A stretch of 64,000 bases of DNA from Streptomyces sp. NBC_01669 (GCF_026339735.1 NZ_JAPEQG010000001.1:1364001-1428000), one strand, 5' to 3'. Positions 9,650 through 18,529 are shown, counted from the first letter of the stretch. Notes: a model not told the origin generated them from the sequence alone. A program made the numbers and translations.

Positions 9650-11649
9650 CAGGCCCCCTCGCCGGTGGCCGTGCGGGCGGCGAACGGGTCACCGTACACG
9701 TACCGCCCGAGCGCGGTGAGAGGGAAGACCTGGCGGTAGAGGTGGTAGTTGATGGAGAAGTCCCAGGGGAACCCGGTGCCGGTGAAGTACGGCTCGTCCC
9801 AGGACCCGTCGGCCTGCTGGTTCTCGGTCAGCCAGGTGATGCCGCGGGCCACCGCCGTGCTGTCCCGCCGGTCGGCGGCGAGGAGGGCGAGGAGGGCCCA
9901 CGCGGTCTGGGAGGCAGTGGACGAGCCGTGCCCGATCCACTTCTCCTCCCGGTACGAGCGCAGGTCCTCGCCCCAGCCGCCGTCGTCGTTCTGGACGGAC
10001 TCCAGCCAGCCGACCGCCCGGCGGATCGCAGGATGGGAGGCGGGCAGCCCGGCAGCGATCAGGGCGGGCACCACCGACCCTGTTCCATACACGTAGTTGA
10101 CGCCCCAGCGGCCGAACCAGGCACCGCTCGCCTCCTGTTCGGCGAGCAGCCACTCGATGCCGCGCCGGGCGGCGGGATGGTCGGACCGCCCCTCCATGGC
10201 GAGCATCTCCACCACGTGTCCGGTGACATCGGCGGACGGCGGGTCGATGACCTCTCCGAAGTCGCAGAACGGCAGCCGGTTGGGGAACGGGCTGGTGTTG
10301 TCTGCGTCGAATGCGCCCCAGGCGCCGTTGCGGGACTGCATGCCGAGGTTCCAACGCACCCCGCGTTCGATGGCGGCCTCGATACTGGCCGGGTTGGGGT
10401 GCCGGACCCGGCGCAGCGCGAGGACCACCTCGGCGGTGTCGTCGATGTCCGGGTAATTGTCGTTGTGGAACTCGAACGCCCATCCGCCTGGGTCCAGTTG
10501 AGGTCGACGCACGGACCAGTCGCCGAACCTGACGATCTCCTCGCCGAGCATCCAGTCCGCCGCTTTCACGAGCGCGGGGTGGTCGGGCCTGACTCCGGCA
10601 TCGGCGAGCGCGATGGTGGCGAGGCAGGTGTCCCAGACCGGTGACTGGCAGGCCTCGATCATGCGGGCGCCGTCCTCGCGCCAGACTGCGAACCGGTTCA
10701 GCGAATCCAGGCCGGCCCGCATCACGGGGTGGTCGAGGTCGTAGCCGAGGAGGTGCAGGGCGATGACGGAGTACACGGCGGGCGGCTGGATGCCGCCCCA
10801 GCAGCCGTCGTTCTCCTGGCGTTCGATGATCCAGCGGGCGGCCGCGTTCATGGCGATCCGGCGCAGTCGGCGCGGGGCCACCTTGTGGTAGACGTGCAGC
10901 GCCTTGTCGAGGCGCTGGAAGACACCGTCCCAGCTGGCCGCCGGGGCGGGGCGCCTGGGCGGGTTCGGGACGAGCGGGTCGGTGTGCAGTTCGTCGAGGG
11001 CGAAGGGCGCGGGCCGTACCGGCCGCTTCGCCGAGACGACGGTCAGCGGCACAATGGTCTGCCGGGCCCAGCAACCGAAGTCGTAGATGTTGAGCGGGAC
11101 CCACTTCGGGAAGAACATCAGCTCCGGTGGGAGCTCCGGCAGGTCGTCCCATTTCCACCAGCCGAAGAGGGCCAGCCAGATGCGGGTGAACACGCGGCTT
11201 TCCGCGATGCCGCCCTGTTCCCGGATCCATCCGGAGGCCCGGGCCATGTGCGGCTCGTCCGGCCGGTCCCCGGCCAGCCGCAGCGCGACGTAGGCCTCGA
11301 TCGTGGCGGAGAGGTCGCCCGGGCCGCCGTAGAAGGTGGCCCAGGTGCCGTCGACGAGCTGCTCGCCGCGGATGAAGAGTCCAGCCGCCTCGACGGTGGC
11401 CGGGTCCTGGATGCCGAGGAACTGACGGAGCAGCAGGTCCTCGGCGTCCATCGTGACGTTGGTGGCGAGGTCGCCCTTCCACCAGCCCTGGGCGTCCTGC
11501 CTGCCGAGGAGATGCCCCACCGAGCGTTCCGCGGCCCGCCGCGCGGCGGCGAGCACATCGTCCGCGGCGATGGTTGATTCGGTCGGTTCGCTGGCCGAGG
11601 CTGCGCGGGGGTTCACAGCCCCGGTGCTTCCGTCGGTCGTCGCTGTCAT
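9649..11649 (-). CDS. shc: Squalene-hopene cyclase
   Basis: A 666-residue class II triterpene cyclase that turns squalene into hopene and hopanol at the membrane. The catalytic DXDD motif is DIDD at residues 401-404. Many QW-type repeats are visible, for example QDAQGWWKG near the N-terminus and QNDDGGWGE and QQADGSWDE near the C-terminus. Length is normal. The coding strand starts 104 bp downstream of the polyprenyl synthase gene, after a strong hairpin, so its expression may be partly uncoupled from the squalene-forming genes. It overlaps hpnG by one base. Confidence 0.97.
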   Translation of the reverse strand: MTATTDGSTGAVNPRAASASEPTESTIAADDVLAAARRAAERSVGHLLGRQDAQGWWKGDLATNVTMDAEDLLLRQFLGIQDPATVEAAGLFIRGEQLVDGTWATFYGGPGDLSATIEAYVALRLAGDRPDEPHMARASGWIREQGGIAESRVFTRIWLALFGWWKWDDLPELPPELMFFPKWVPLNIYDFGCWARQTIVPLTVVSAKRPVRPAPFALDELHTDPLVPNPPRRPAPAASWDGVFQRLDKALHVYHKVAPRRLRRIAMNAAARWIIERQENDGCWGGIQPPAVYSVIALHLLGYDLDHPVMRAGLDSLNRFAVWREDGARMIEACQSPVWDTCLATIALADAGVRPDHPALVKAADWMLGEEIVRFGDWSVRRPQLDPGGWAFEFHNDNYPDIDDTAEVVLALRRVRHPNPASIEAAIERGVRWNLGMQSRNGAWGAFDADNTSPFPNRLPFCDFGEVIDPPSADVTGHVVEMLAMEGRSDHPAARRGIEWLLAEQEASGAWFGRWGVNYVYGTGSVVPALIAAGLPASHPAIRRAVGWLESVQNDDGGWGEDLRSYREEKWIGHGSSTASQTAWALLALLAADRRDSTAVARGITWLTENQQADGSWDEPYFTGTGFPWDFSINYHLYRQVFPLTALGRYVYGDPFAARTATGEGA

Positions 11650-11694
11650 GGCTTCCCCTTCGTGCAGTTGGTCCTCTGCTGTGCTGGGGTCTCC

Positions 11695-11730
11695 GTCGGC
11701 CGGCGCCCCCTACGGGCACCGGCCGGCGAC
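11695..11730 (-). terminator. Intra-operon hairpin between polyprenyl synthase and shc
   Basis: A long GC-rich inverted repeat (left arm core GGCCGGCGCCC, right arm core GGGCACCGGCC, loop TAC) fills the middle of the 104-bp gap. It could be a partial terminator, an RNA-processing site or an mRNA stabiliser that sets the ratio of squalene synthesis to cyclisation. Confidence 0.5.
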
Positions 11731-11753
11731 TGCGAGTCATATGCGAATGGTGA

Positions 11754-12857
11754 TCATCTCTTTCGTACGACGACGAAGTCCGCGAGCGCAGTGAGCTGCG
11801 CCCGCACGGTTTCCGGCATGTCGACACCGTGCAGCGCCTCGATGGCGACCGCATGCTGCCGACGGGCCTCCTGGGCGGTCCACTCCCGGCCGCCCGCCTC
11901 CTCGATGAGCGCCGCCCGGGCGGCGAACTCCTCCTCGGAGAAACTGTCGAAGTCGCTGCTCTTGGCGTCCGCGGCGAGCAGTTCACCGAGGCGCTCCGAG
12001 GCCGGTCCGCCCGCGGCGAGCGCGGCGACGACCGGCAGGGACTTCTTGCGCTGACGCAGATCGCTCCAGGTCTGCTTGCCGGTGGACTCCGGGTCGCCCC
12101 AGATACCGAGCAGATCGTCGACGGCCTGGAAGGCGAGGCCGAGGTGGTAGCCGTACGCCTCCAGGGTGTCGGCGGTGCGGTCGTCGGCGCCGCCGAGCAC
12201 CGCGCCGATGGACACGGCGCAGGCGAGCAGGGCACCCGTCTTGTTGCCCTCCATCTCCAGGCACTCCTCGACGGTGACCCGCTCGCGGTGCTCGTAGGAG
12301 ATGTCCTGGGCCTGCCCGTCGATGAGCTTGCGGCTGGCGGTGGTCAACCGGCGGGCCGCGCGGCCCGCCTCGACCGTGCCGAGCTCCAGCAGGATCTCGT
12401 TGGCCAGCGCGAAGAGCGCGTCGCCGACCAGGATCGCCTGGGCGGGGCCGTGCACCTTCCACACGGTGTCGCGGTGACGGCGCTGCTCGTCGCCGTCCAT
12501 CAGGTCGTCGTGCAGCAGCGAGAAGTTGTGCACGAGTTCGACGGCGACGGCGCCGGGGATGCCTGCCTCGGCGGCGGCGCCCGCCGCCTCCGCGGACAGC
12601 AGGGCGAGCGCGGGGCGGACGGCCTTGCCGCCGTCGCCGTCGGCGGGGCGGCCCTGAGCGTCGATCCAGCCGAAGTGGTAGGCGGCGACGGTGTCCATGG
12701 GTGGTGCGAGCCGGTCAACGGCGGCCCGGAGCACCGGAGCGGACATGGCCCGTCCGCGCTCCAGAAGCGCGGTGACGTCCGCGGTGTCTGCCACGGTGTC
12801 GAAAGCCGGATTCGCCGGGGTCACTGACTCTCCTCTTGTTCCGGTGGTACTGCTCAT
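11754..12857 (-). CDS. Polyprenyl synthetase (farnesyl diphosphate synthase type)
   Basis: A 367-residue trans-prenyltransferase. The first Asp-rich motif is in LLHDDLMDGDEQRR (DDLMD), the second in FQAVDDLLGIWGD (DDLLG), plus the usual Lys and Arg diphosphate contacts. It condenses IPP with allylic diphosphates; in a hopanoid operon the expected product is FPP, the substrate of HpnD. Exact chain length cannot be read reliably. The GTG/ATG start region overlaps the hpnE stop by 4 bp. It is followed by a hairpin and then shc. Confidence 0.92.
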   Translation of the reverse strand: MSSTTGTRGESVTPANPAFDTVADTADVTALLERGRAMSAPVLRAAVDRLAPPMDTVAAYHFGWIDAQGRPADGDGGKAVRPALALLSAEAAGAAAEAGIPGAVAVELVHNFSLLHDDLMDGDEQRRHRDTVWKVHGPAQAILVGDALFALANEILLELGTVEAGRAARRLTTASRKLIDGQAQDISYEHRERVTVEECLEMEGNKTGALLACAVSIGAVLGGADDRTADTLEAYGYHLGLAFQAVDDLLGIWGDPESTGKQTWSDLRQRKKSLPVVAALAAGGPASERLGELLAADAKSSDFDSFSEEEFAARAALIEEAGGREWTAQEARRQHAVAIEALHGVDMPETVRAQLTALADFVVVRKR

Positions 12858-14242
12858 GCCGCCTCCTGCAGCGGATGTTCATGGGTGCGGCCGAGCGAGG
12901 AGAGCGCGGCGCCGGCGGCGCTGAACCCGCTGCGGACAGCGCCCTCCATCGTCGCGGGCCAGCCCGTGGCCGTCCATGCTCCGGCCAGAAGGAGGCCGGG
13001 GGTACGAGTGCGGGTCCCGGGGCGCAGCCGGCCGACGCCGGGGGCGGGGGCGAAAGTCGCCGTCCGCTCCCGGGTGACGAAGAAGTCCCTGATGCCGGCT
13101 CCGCGGGCGGCGGGGAGCAGCCGCTCCAGTTCGGGCAGGTAGCGACGGCGCAGTTCGGCGACGGGCAGGTCGATCTCGTCGTCGGCCGCGGACTGGGAGA
13201 TCGCGAGGTACTGCCCGGGCCCGGTGAGTCCGGAGGCGTCCGTACGGTCGAAGACCCACTGGACCGGGGAGCCGAGTGCGGCGAAGAACGGGCGGCGCAG
13301 CACCTTGCGGTCGTAGACGACGTGCACATTGAGGATCGGCGAGGTGCCGATGTCGAGCAGCCTGTCCGGCGCGTCGAGTGCGCCCTCGGGCAGCAGCCCG
13401 TGGGTCTCCCGCTGGGGGACGGCGAGGACGACGGTGTCCGCCTCGATCCGTTCGGCGCCCGTGTCGACGATCCAGCGTCCGTCGTCGGTACGGGAGAGGC
13501 CGTCGGCCTTGGTGCGCAGCTCGGTCCGTACGCCTGCGGAGTCGAGCGCCTTGCGGGCCAGCGTGTCGTGGACCTCGCCGAGCGGCACGCTCGCCCAGCC
13601 GATGTCGGCGGCGCCGGGCTCGGAGAGAAGTCCGGTCTTGAAGACCTTCGCGGCGAGGGCCAGGGAGGAGTTCGGTGCGGTGGCGTTGAGTGTGGCGACG
13701 CCGACCAGGTCCCAGAGGGCCTCGATGGTGCGCGGGGACTGTCCGTGCCGGGCCAGCCAGCTGCCGAAGTCGATGGTGTCGAGCGCCGGGTCGTCCGGGT
13801 CGAGGCGGCCGAGTGCCAGCGCGGCACGTCCGACGGACGCCCGTTCGGCGAGCGAGAGGTGCGGATAGCCGGCGAGTCCGGCGGCGAGGTGGAACGGGAC
13901 GGGAAGCGCATTGCGGCGCAGCCGTCCGAGCCGGGGCCCCGAAGAGCGTCCGACGTCGAGAACGGGCACGTCCAAACGGTTTTGCAGGGGTGCCAGACGG
14001 GCGCCGTCGACCCGGTCGAGGAACCAGCGGTAAGCGGTGCAGCAGCGCAGATAGACATGCTGCCCGTTGTCGACCGTCAGTTCGCCGCGACGGAAGGAGA
14101 AGGCGAGTCCGCCGAGCCGGGGCCGTCCTTCGAGCAGGGTCACGTCAAGCCCGGCATCGGCGAGACGGAGGGCCGCGGTGATGCCGGCGAGTCCGCCGCC
14201 GATCACGACGGCGCGGGAGGAGCGCAGGGCCTCGTCGGTCAT
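12854..14242 (-). CDS. hpnE: Hydroxysqualene dehydroxylase / FAD-dependent desaturase-like HpnE
   Basis: A 462-residue flavoprotein from the ATG at 14242, which has GGAGGGGGG just upstream; an earlier in-frame ATG at 14302 would overlap the preceding small gene and is less likely. The N-terminal Rossmann motif is VVIGGGLAGITAALRLADAG, and LLAGAWTATGWPATMEGA near the C-terminus is the amine-oxidase/phytoene-desaturase FAD signature. With HpnC and HpnD it makes squalene from FPP; HpnE reduces hydroxysqualene. The start overlaps the stop of the small upstream ORF (ATGA), so it is translationally coupled. Confidence 0.93.
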   Translation of the reverse strand: MTDEALRSSRAVVIGGGLAGITAALRLADAGLDVTLLEGRPRLGGLAFSFRRGELTVDNGQHVYLRCCTAYRWFLDRVDGARLAPLQNRLDVPVLDVGRSSGPRLGRLRRNALPVPFHLAAGLAGYPHLSLAERASVGRAALALGRLDPDDPALDTIDFGSWLARHGQSPRTIEALWDLVGVATLNATAPNSSLALAAKVFKTGLLSEPGAADIGWASVPLGEVHDTLARKALDSAGVRTELRTKADGLSRTDDGRWIVDTGAERIEADTVVLAVPQRETHGLLPEGALDAPDRLLDIGTSPILNVHVVYDRKVLRRPFFAALGSPVQWVFDRTDASGLTGPGQYLAISQSAADDEIDLPVAELRRRYLPELERLLPAARGAGIRDFFVTRERTATFAPAPGVGRLRPGTRTRTPGLLLAGAWTATGWPATMEGAVRSGFSAAGAALSSLGRTHEHPLQEAA

Positions 14243-14403
14243 GCGTCCCCCCTCCGTTTCCGCCGGGTCGAACCGGCTGGGCTGGTCATGTCGGTCAGGC
14301 ACGTCGTTTCAGTCAGGGACGCGTCATCCCGTCGGAGGGTTGCCCGCCGAAGAGACCGGATGTCCGTGATGCACATGTTGCGCGAGTTGTCCTCGATACG
14401 CAT
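14239..14403 (-). CDS. Small ORF between hpnD and hpnE (DUF6380-like)
   Basis: A 54-residue ORF beginning MRIEDNSRNM, Arg-rich, without membrane segment or signal peptide. Its ATG overlaps the hpnD stop (TGATG) and its stop overlaps the hpnE ATG (ATGA), so it bridges the two genes exactly. The internal ATLRRDDASLTET stretch resembles small streptomycete proteins I know as DUF6380; this link is from memory. The perfect double coupling means ribosomes almost certainly translate it. It may be a real peptide or may simply carry ribosomes from hpnD to hpnE. Confidence 0.7.
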   Translation of the reverse strand: MRIEDNSRNMCITDIRSLRRATLRRDDASLTETTCLTDMTSPAGSTRRKRRGDA

Positions 14404-15356
14404 CAGACACGCCCCCGGGCCGTCCGGCGCGAAATGTACCGCGCGTCCAGACCCGACAGGCCACGCACCGCGACATACGCCTTCTCGTGGCCCGGCAGCG
14501 AGACCCGACCGCGCAGCACCGCCTCCGGGTCGCGCTCGATCCGGTCGAGCAGCCGCCGGTAGATACCGGCCATGGCGGCGACGCAGGCGCCGCTGCGGCG
14601 GTCCAGCATCGGCAGCAGCCGGTAGCCCTCGGCGAAGAGGGCACGGGCGCGCCGGACCTCGAAGTGGACCAGGCCCGCGAAGTCGGAGCCCGGCGGCGGT
14701 GTGGCCCGGTGGAAACCGGCGGAGCAGCCGAACTTGGCAAGGTCGTCGGACGGCAGATACGTACGCCCGTTGCCCGCGTCCTCGCGGACGTCGCGGAGGA
14801 TGTTGGTGAGCTGCAGGGCGAGGCCGAGCGTGTCGGCGTACTCCGCGGCCCGGTCCGCGCCGGGCGCACCCGGTTCCGTCCCGAAGACGCCCAGGCTGAG
14901 CCGCCCGATGGCTCCGGCGACACACCGGCAGTAGACCTTGAGGTCGTCCCACGTCTCGTACGTCGCGCCGCGCACGTCCATCAGCACGCCGTCGATCAGC
15001 TCGTCGAGCCCACCGAGCGGCAGCGGAAACCGGCGTGCGGCGTCGGCGAGCGCGACAGCCACCGGGTCGGTGTCGTCCTCCTCGACCGCGCCGTCCCGGA
15101 TCCGGTCCAGGAGTGTGCGGGTGCCCTCCAGCCGGGTCCGCTTGGTCTCCCGGTCCAGCTCTCCGTCGCCGATGTCGTCGACCCGGCGGGAGAAGGCGTA
15201 CAACGCCGACATGGCCTGCCGCTTCTCGGTGGGCAGCAGCCTGATTCCGTACGCGAAGTTACGCGCCTGCTGTCCGGTGACGGCCTCGCAGTAACTGTAT
15301 GCGGCCTGCACCGGCGCCGACATGTACGTCGTCTGTCCCTCCACGGTCCGGCTCAC
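14403..15356 (-). CDS. hpnD: Presqualene diphosphate synthase HpnD
   Basis: A 317-residue member of the squalene/phytoene synthase family. Asp-rich motifs are in SRRVDDIGDGELD (about residue 50) and LQLTNILRDVREDAGNG (about residue 175); YCRCVAGAIG is also typical. HpnD joins two FPP to presqualene diphosphate, which HpnC then converts to hydroxysqualene. Its ATG lies within a 4-bp overlap with the hpnC stop. It is the second gene of the operon. Assignment to HpnD rather than HpnC rests on order and on the closer match to PSPP synthases. Confidence 0.93.
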   Translation of the reverse strand: MSRTVEGQTTYMSAPVQAAYSYCEAVTGQQARNFAYGIRLLPTEKRQAMSALYAFSRRVDDIGDGELDRETKRTRLEGTRTLLDRIRDGAVEEDDTDPVAVALADAARRFPLPLGGLDELIDGVLMDVRGATYETWDDLKVYCRCVAGAIGRLSLGVFGTEPGAPGADRAAEYADTLGLALQLTNILRDVREDAGNGRTYLPSDDLAKFGCSAGFHRATPPPGSDFAGLVHFEVRRARALFAEGYRLLPMLDRRSGACVAAMAGIYRRLLDRIERDPEAVLRGRVSLPGHEKAYVAVRGLSGLDARYISRRTARGRV

Positions 15357-16276
15357 CCCTCTCTACGCGCTCTTCGCAAGACAACTCCCACCTCGCGCAG
15401 CAGGCTGGGCTTGGTGGGCTTGGGCGGTCCGGGCAGTACGTCGAACCCGGCGGCCGCGATCGCGGTGAGGGCGGCGCGCCCCCCTCCCACAAATCCGGCG
15501 AGAAGCAGCTTGAGCCTGCCGTGGACGCTACCCACGAGGGGGGTGCCTTCATTCAGCAGGTTCCGGGCGCGTTCTGCTTCGTATGCAACCAGTGCGCGCA
15601 CCGATGCGCCCCCGGAGGGGGTTGCGAGGTCGGCCTCGGTGACATGGAACCGGGCCATGTCCTCGGCCGGCAGATAGATCCGGTCGCGACCGAGGTCCTC
15701 GGTGACGTCCTGGAGGTGCTCGACGATCTGCAGGGCGGTGCAGACGGCGTCGGAGCGACGGATCCGCTCGGGACTCGCAGTCCCGGTGATCCCGAGGACC
15801 AGCCGGCCGACGGGATTGGCGGAGAGCTCGCAGTAGGCGAGCAGTTCCTCGTACGTTCCGTACCGCCGGACCTTCTGGTCCTGCCGGTTCGCCTCGATGA
15901 GCCCGAGGAACGGTTCGGGGGTGAGCGCGCAGCGCCGCACGGTGGGGCGCAGTGCGCGGAGCAGCGGGTGGCGCGGGCTGTCGCCCGCGGGGTCGAAGAC
16001 GCGGTGCAGATCGGCCTCGAAGGCGTCGAGCATCGCGAGCCGGTCATCGGCCTCTGCCGGATCGAGTCCGAGGTGGCGGGCGTCGGCGCCACCGGGGGCG
16101 AGGTCCCCGTCGCCGATGTCGTCGACGAGACGGGCATATCCGTACACGGCCATCAGATCGTTACGCCACGCGCGCGGCAGAAAGAACGGGGCCACAGGGA
16201 AGTTCTCGTCCGCGGCCTTGTCGAGCGTGGCGGGTACGGCGGCGTCATGGCGCGCCTGCCGGGTACGAGTCACCAC
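15353..16276 (-). CDS. hpnC: Squalene synthase HpnC
   Basis: A 307-residue squalene/phytoene-synthase-family protein, first gene of the hopanoid operon. The N-terminal FFLPRAWRNDLMAVYGYARLVDDIGDG region contains the first Asp-rich motif; the second is in QIVEHLQDVTEDLGRD. HpnC converts presqualene diphosphate to hydroxysqualene. The start used is GTG at 16276, with a second GTG next to it. The ribosome site is weak, so the exact start is uncertain by a few codons. Confidence 0.92.
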   Translation of the reverse strand: MVTRTRQARHDAAVPATLDKAADENFPVAPFFLPRAWRNDLMAVYGYARLVDDIGDGDLAPGGADARHLGLDPAEADDRLAMLDAFEADLHRVFDPAGDSPRHPLLRALRPTVRRCALTPEPFLGLIEANRQDQKVRRYGTYEELLAYCELSANPVGRLVLGITGTASPERIRRSDAVCTALQIVEHLQDVTEDLGRDRIYLPAEDMARFHVTEADLATPSGGASVRALVAYEAERARNLLNEGTPLVGSVHGRLKLLLAGFVGGGRAALTAIAAAGFDVLPGPPKPTKPSLLREVGVVLRRARREG

Positions 16277-16481
16277 GGACCGCCCGGCGCGGGGACGGCA
16301 TATACACCTCGGAGCTGGAGATTTTCCGTCATTGCCGTCACATCTCCCGTTCTACACTGCCGACCCAAAACATCCCATTCCGGACACGCCGCCCGCTCTC
16401 CCGAGTGCGGAGGACCGTCTAGGGTCGGTACTCCCAGGCGGTATCGCCCCACTTGCTACGAATCAGCACCGGTACAGCTTA

Positions 16482-16527
16482 CGTTGTACAACGCTCAGCC
16501 ATACGCCCGGGTGCAGTGCGCACTGCA
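16482..16527. promoter_or_regulatory. Two palindromes upstream of the hopanoid operon
   Basis: CGTTGTACAACG (16482-16493) is a perfect 12-bp palindrome, and TGCAGTGCGCACTGCA (16512-16527) a perfect 16-bp palindrome. Their centres are 32 bp apart, about three helical turns. They lie in the 441-bp space 16277-16717 that separates the hopanoid operon from the TagGH genes and must contain the hopanoid promoter. Apart from these and the terminator at 16652-16699 I see no convincing gene in that space. Confidence 0.5.
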
Positions 16528-16651
16528 ACAACGCTGCCTTTCCCGCCAACCTTCCCCGTGCGCAAGGAAATTGACGTCATCCGCCGGGAGGAGATCGCCC
16601 CTGGCGTGGCGCAGAGCCCCGTGCACGCGCGCCGGATGCCCACGATCCGGA

Positions 16652-16699
16652 CACGGCAGCGGCCTCCGCCGGAATGCTCCGGCGGAGGCCGCTGCCGTG
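16652..16699 (-). terminator. Strong terminator after the TagH gene
   Basis: A perfect 22-bp stem with a 4-base ATGC loop: left arm 16652-16673, right arm 16678-16699. It begins 18 bp after the ABC ATPase stop and ends the envelope-polymer transcript ahead of the hopanoid promoter region. No U-tract follows, which is normal in Streptomyces. Confidence 0.85.
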
Positions 16700-16717
16700 A
16701 GGGGGACGGCGGAGCGC

Positions 16718-17503
16718 CTACTTCCCGGTCTCCCGCTCGTACGCCTTGAGGACCTCGTCGGTCGGGCCGTCCATCAGCAGCTCGCCCTTCTCCAGCCAGA
16801 GCACCCGGTCGCAGGTGTCCCTGATGGACTTGTTGCTGTGGCTGACCAGGAAGACCGTGCCCGCCTCCTTGCGCAGCTCGCGGATGCGCTTCTCGGAGCG
16901 GATCTGGAACTTGCGGTCACCGGTGGCCAGCGCCTCGTCGATCATGAGGACGTCGTGGTTCTTGGCGGCGGCGATGGAGAACCGGAGCCGGGCGGCCATA
17001 CCGGAGGAGTACGTCCGCATGGGGAGGGTGATGAAGTCGCCCTTCTCGTTGATGCCCGAGAAGTCGACGATCCCCTGGTAGCGCTCGCGGATCTCCTCAC
17101 GCGTCATGCCCATCGCGAGCCCGCCGAGCACCACGTTCCGTTCGCCGGTCAGATCGCTCATCAGCGCCGCGTTCACGCCGAGCAGCGACGGCTGTCCGTC
17201 CGTGTACACCTTGCCGTGCTCGGTCGGCAGCAGACCGGCGATGGCCCGCAGCAGGGTCGACTTGCCGGAGCCATTGGTGCCGATGAGACCGATGGCCTCG
17301 CCCCGGTAGGCGGTGAAGGAGACACCGCGGACGGCGTGCACCTTCCGGACTCCGCGCGCCTCGCCCTTGCCGCGGCGCACTATCCGGCTCAGCGCCGCGG
17401 TGGCACTGCCCTTGCCTCCGCCGGCGCCGTTGACCCGGTACACGATGTGCACATCGTCGGCGATGACGGTGGGGATGCGCCCCGAAGTGTTGTCCTCAGC
17501 CAC
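16718..17503 (-). CDS. ABC transporter ATP-binding protein, TagH/teichoic-acid type
   Basis: A 261-residue ATPase from the GTG at 17503, which overlaps the permease stop by 8 bp; an ATG at 17572 would lie deep inside the permease and is rejected. Walker A is GTNGSGKSTL, Walker B is VLMIDEAL. The signature is SSGM rather than LSGG, with YSSGMAARLRFSIA, the pattern of TagH, RfbE and Wzt exporters of lipid-linked polymers. It pairs with the upstream permease to flip a glycopolymer or polymer precursor across the membrane. It is the last gene of the cluster. Confidence 0.92.
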   Translation of the reverse strand: MAEDNTSGRIPTVIADDVHIVYRVNGAGGGKGSATAALSRIVRRGKGEARGVRKVHAVRGVSFTAYRGEAIGLIGTNGSGKSTLLRAIAGLLPTEHGKVYTDGQPSLLGVNAALMSDLTGERNVVLGGLAMGMTREEIRERYQGIVDFSGINEKGDFITLPMRTYSSGMAARLRFSIAAAKNHDVLMIDEALATGDRKFQIRSEKRIRELRKEAGTVFLVSHSNKSIRDTCDRVLWLEKGELLMDGPTDEVLKAYERETGK

Positions 17504-18425
17504 GGCCGTACCGTTCCTCTGCCTTCCAGAAGTACACAAAGCCCGCGAGGCCGATGAAGACCGACCAAACAAGCCCGACGATCCAGACGTGCGGCGGCAG
17601 GTTCTCGGAGCCGTAGCCGTCGATCAGCGCGAAGCGGATCAGGTCCATGTAGATCGCCGCCGGGTTGTACTGCAGCACGCTCGCGATCCACTCCGGCTTG
17701 TCCTTGAGCATGACCGGGATGGAGAACATGACACCGGACGCGTACATCCAGGTGCGCATGATGAACGGCATCAGCTGGGCGAGGTCGGGGGTCTTGCTGC
17801 CGAGCCGGGCCATGATCAGGGCCAGGCCGGTGTTGAAGACGAACTGCATGACCAGCGCGGGAACGATCAGCAGCCAGGAGAGCGACGGGTAGCTGCCGAA
17901 GCCGATCGCCACGACCGCCAGCACGATCATCGAGAACAGCAACTGCTGGAGCTGCTGCAGCGAGAACGAGATGGGCAGCGACGCGCGGGGGAAGTGCAGG
18001 GCTCGGACCAGTCCGAGGTTGCCCGAGATCGCCCGCACGCCCGCGGTCACCGAGCTCTGCGTGAAGGTGAAGACAAAGACGCCCGTCACCAGGAAGGGGA
18101 TGAAGACCTCCTGGGTCATGCCCTTCCTGGTGCCCAGGATCAGCCCGAAGATCAAGTAGTAGACCAGGGCGTTGAGCAGCGGCGTGGCCACCTGCCACAG
18201 CTGGCCGAGCTTGGCCTGGCTGTACTGGGCGGTCAGCTTGGCGCGGGAGAACGCCATGATGAAGTGGCGGCGGCCCCAGAGCTGCTGGACGTACTCGAAC
18301 AGCCCGGGCCGGGCGCCGCTCACCGTCAGGCCGTACTTGCCTGCCAGTGCGGCGGCGCTCAGGCCGTCGTCGGCGGATGGCGGGGTGCTCAGCGCGACCG
18401 CACCGTCATGGGTTGTGTCACTCAC
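17496..18425 (-). CDS. ABC-2 type permease, TagG/polysaccharide export type
   Basis: A 309-residue integral membrane protein with six predicted helices, beginning after a cytoplasmic N-terminus of about 65 residues. The PLLNALVYYLIFGLILG and QYNPAAIYMDLIRFALIDG segments are typical of ABC2_membrane exporters of O-antigen and teichoic acid. It starts with GTG at 18425. It forms the exporter with the overlapping ATPase gene. A 104-bp gap containing a hairpin and an A7 run separates it from the glycosyltransferase, so it may have its own promoter. Confidence 0.92.
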   Translation of the reverse strand: MSDTTHDGAVALSTPPSADDGLSAAALAGKYGLTVSGARPGLFEYVQQLWGRRHFIMAFSRAKLTAQYSQAKLGQLWQVATPLLNALVYYLIFGLILGTRKGMTQEVFIPFLVTGVFVFTFTQSSVTAGVRAISGNLGLVRALHFPRASLPISFSLQQLQQLLFSMIVLAVVAIGFGSYPSLSWLLIVPALVMQFVFNTGLALIMARLGSKTPDLAQLMPFIMRTWMYASGVMFSIPVMLKDKPEWIASVLQYNPAAIYMDLIRFALIDGYGSENLPPHVWIVGLVWSVFIGLAGFVYFWKAEERYGRG

Positions 18426-18492
18426 CAGATGAAACTCTCGTATTCAAGATGCGCAGCCAGTCGCGGTCGCGGTTCAGGCGGACAGGTCCCAA

Positions 18493-18526
18493 GAAAAAAA
18501 TACGCCTCATGCTCTCAGAGGAGAGC
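18493..18526 (-). terminator. Hairpin plus T-tract between glycosyltransferase and exporter genes
   Basis: On the minus strand the glycosyltransferase stop is followed by GCTCTC-CTCT-GAGAGC (18526-18511), then ten bases, then a T7 run (18500-18494). A homopolymer of this length is rare in such GC-rich DNA. It may be a partial Rho-independent terminator that lets some transcripts reach TagGH. Confidence 0.45.
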
Positions 18527-18529
18527 TTC

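Noticed and set aside
16453..16749. Open frame in the gap before the hopanoid operon
   Set aside because: It runs through the perfect terminator hairpin and contains no recognisable domain or ribosome site; the gap is better explained as regulatory DNA.
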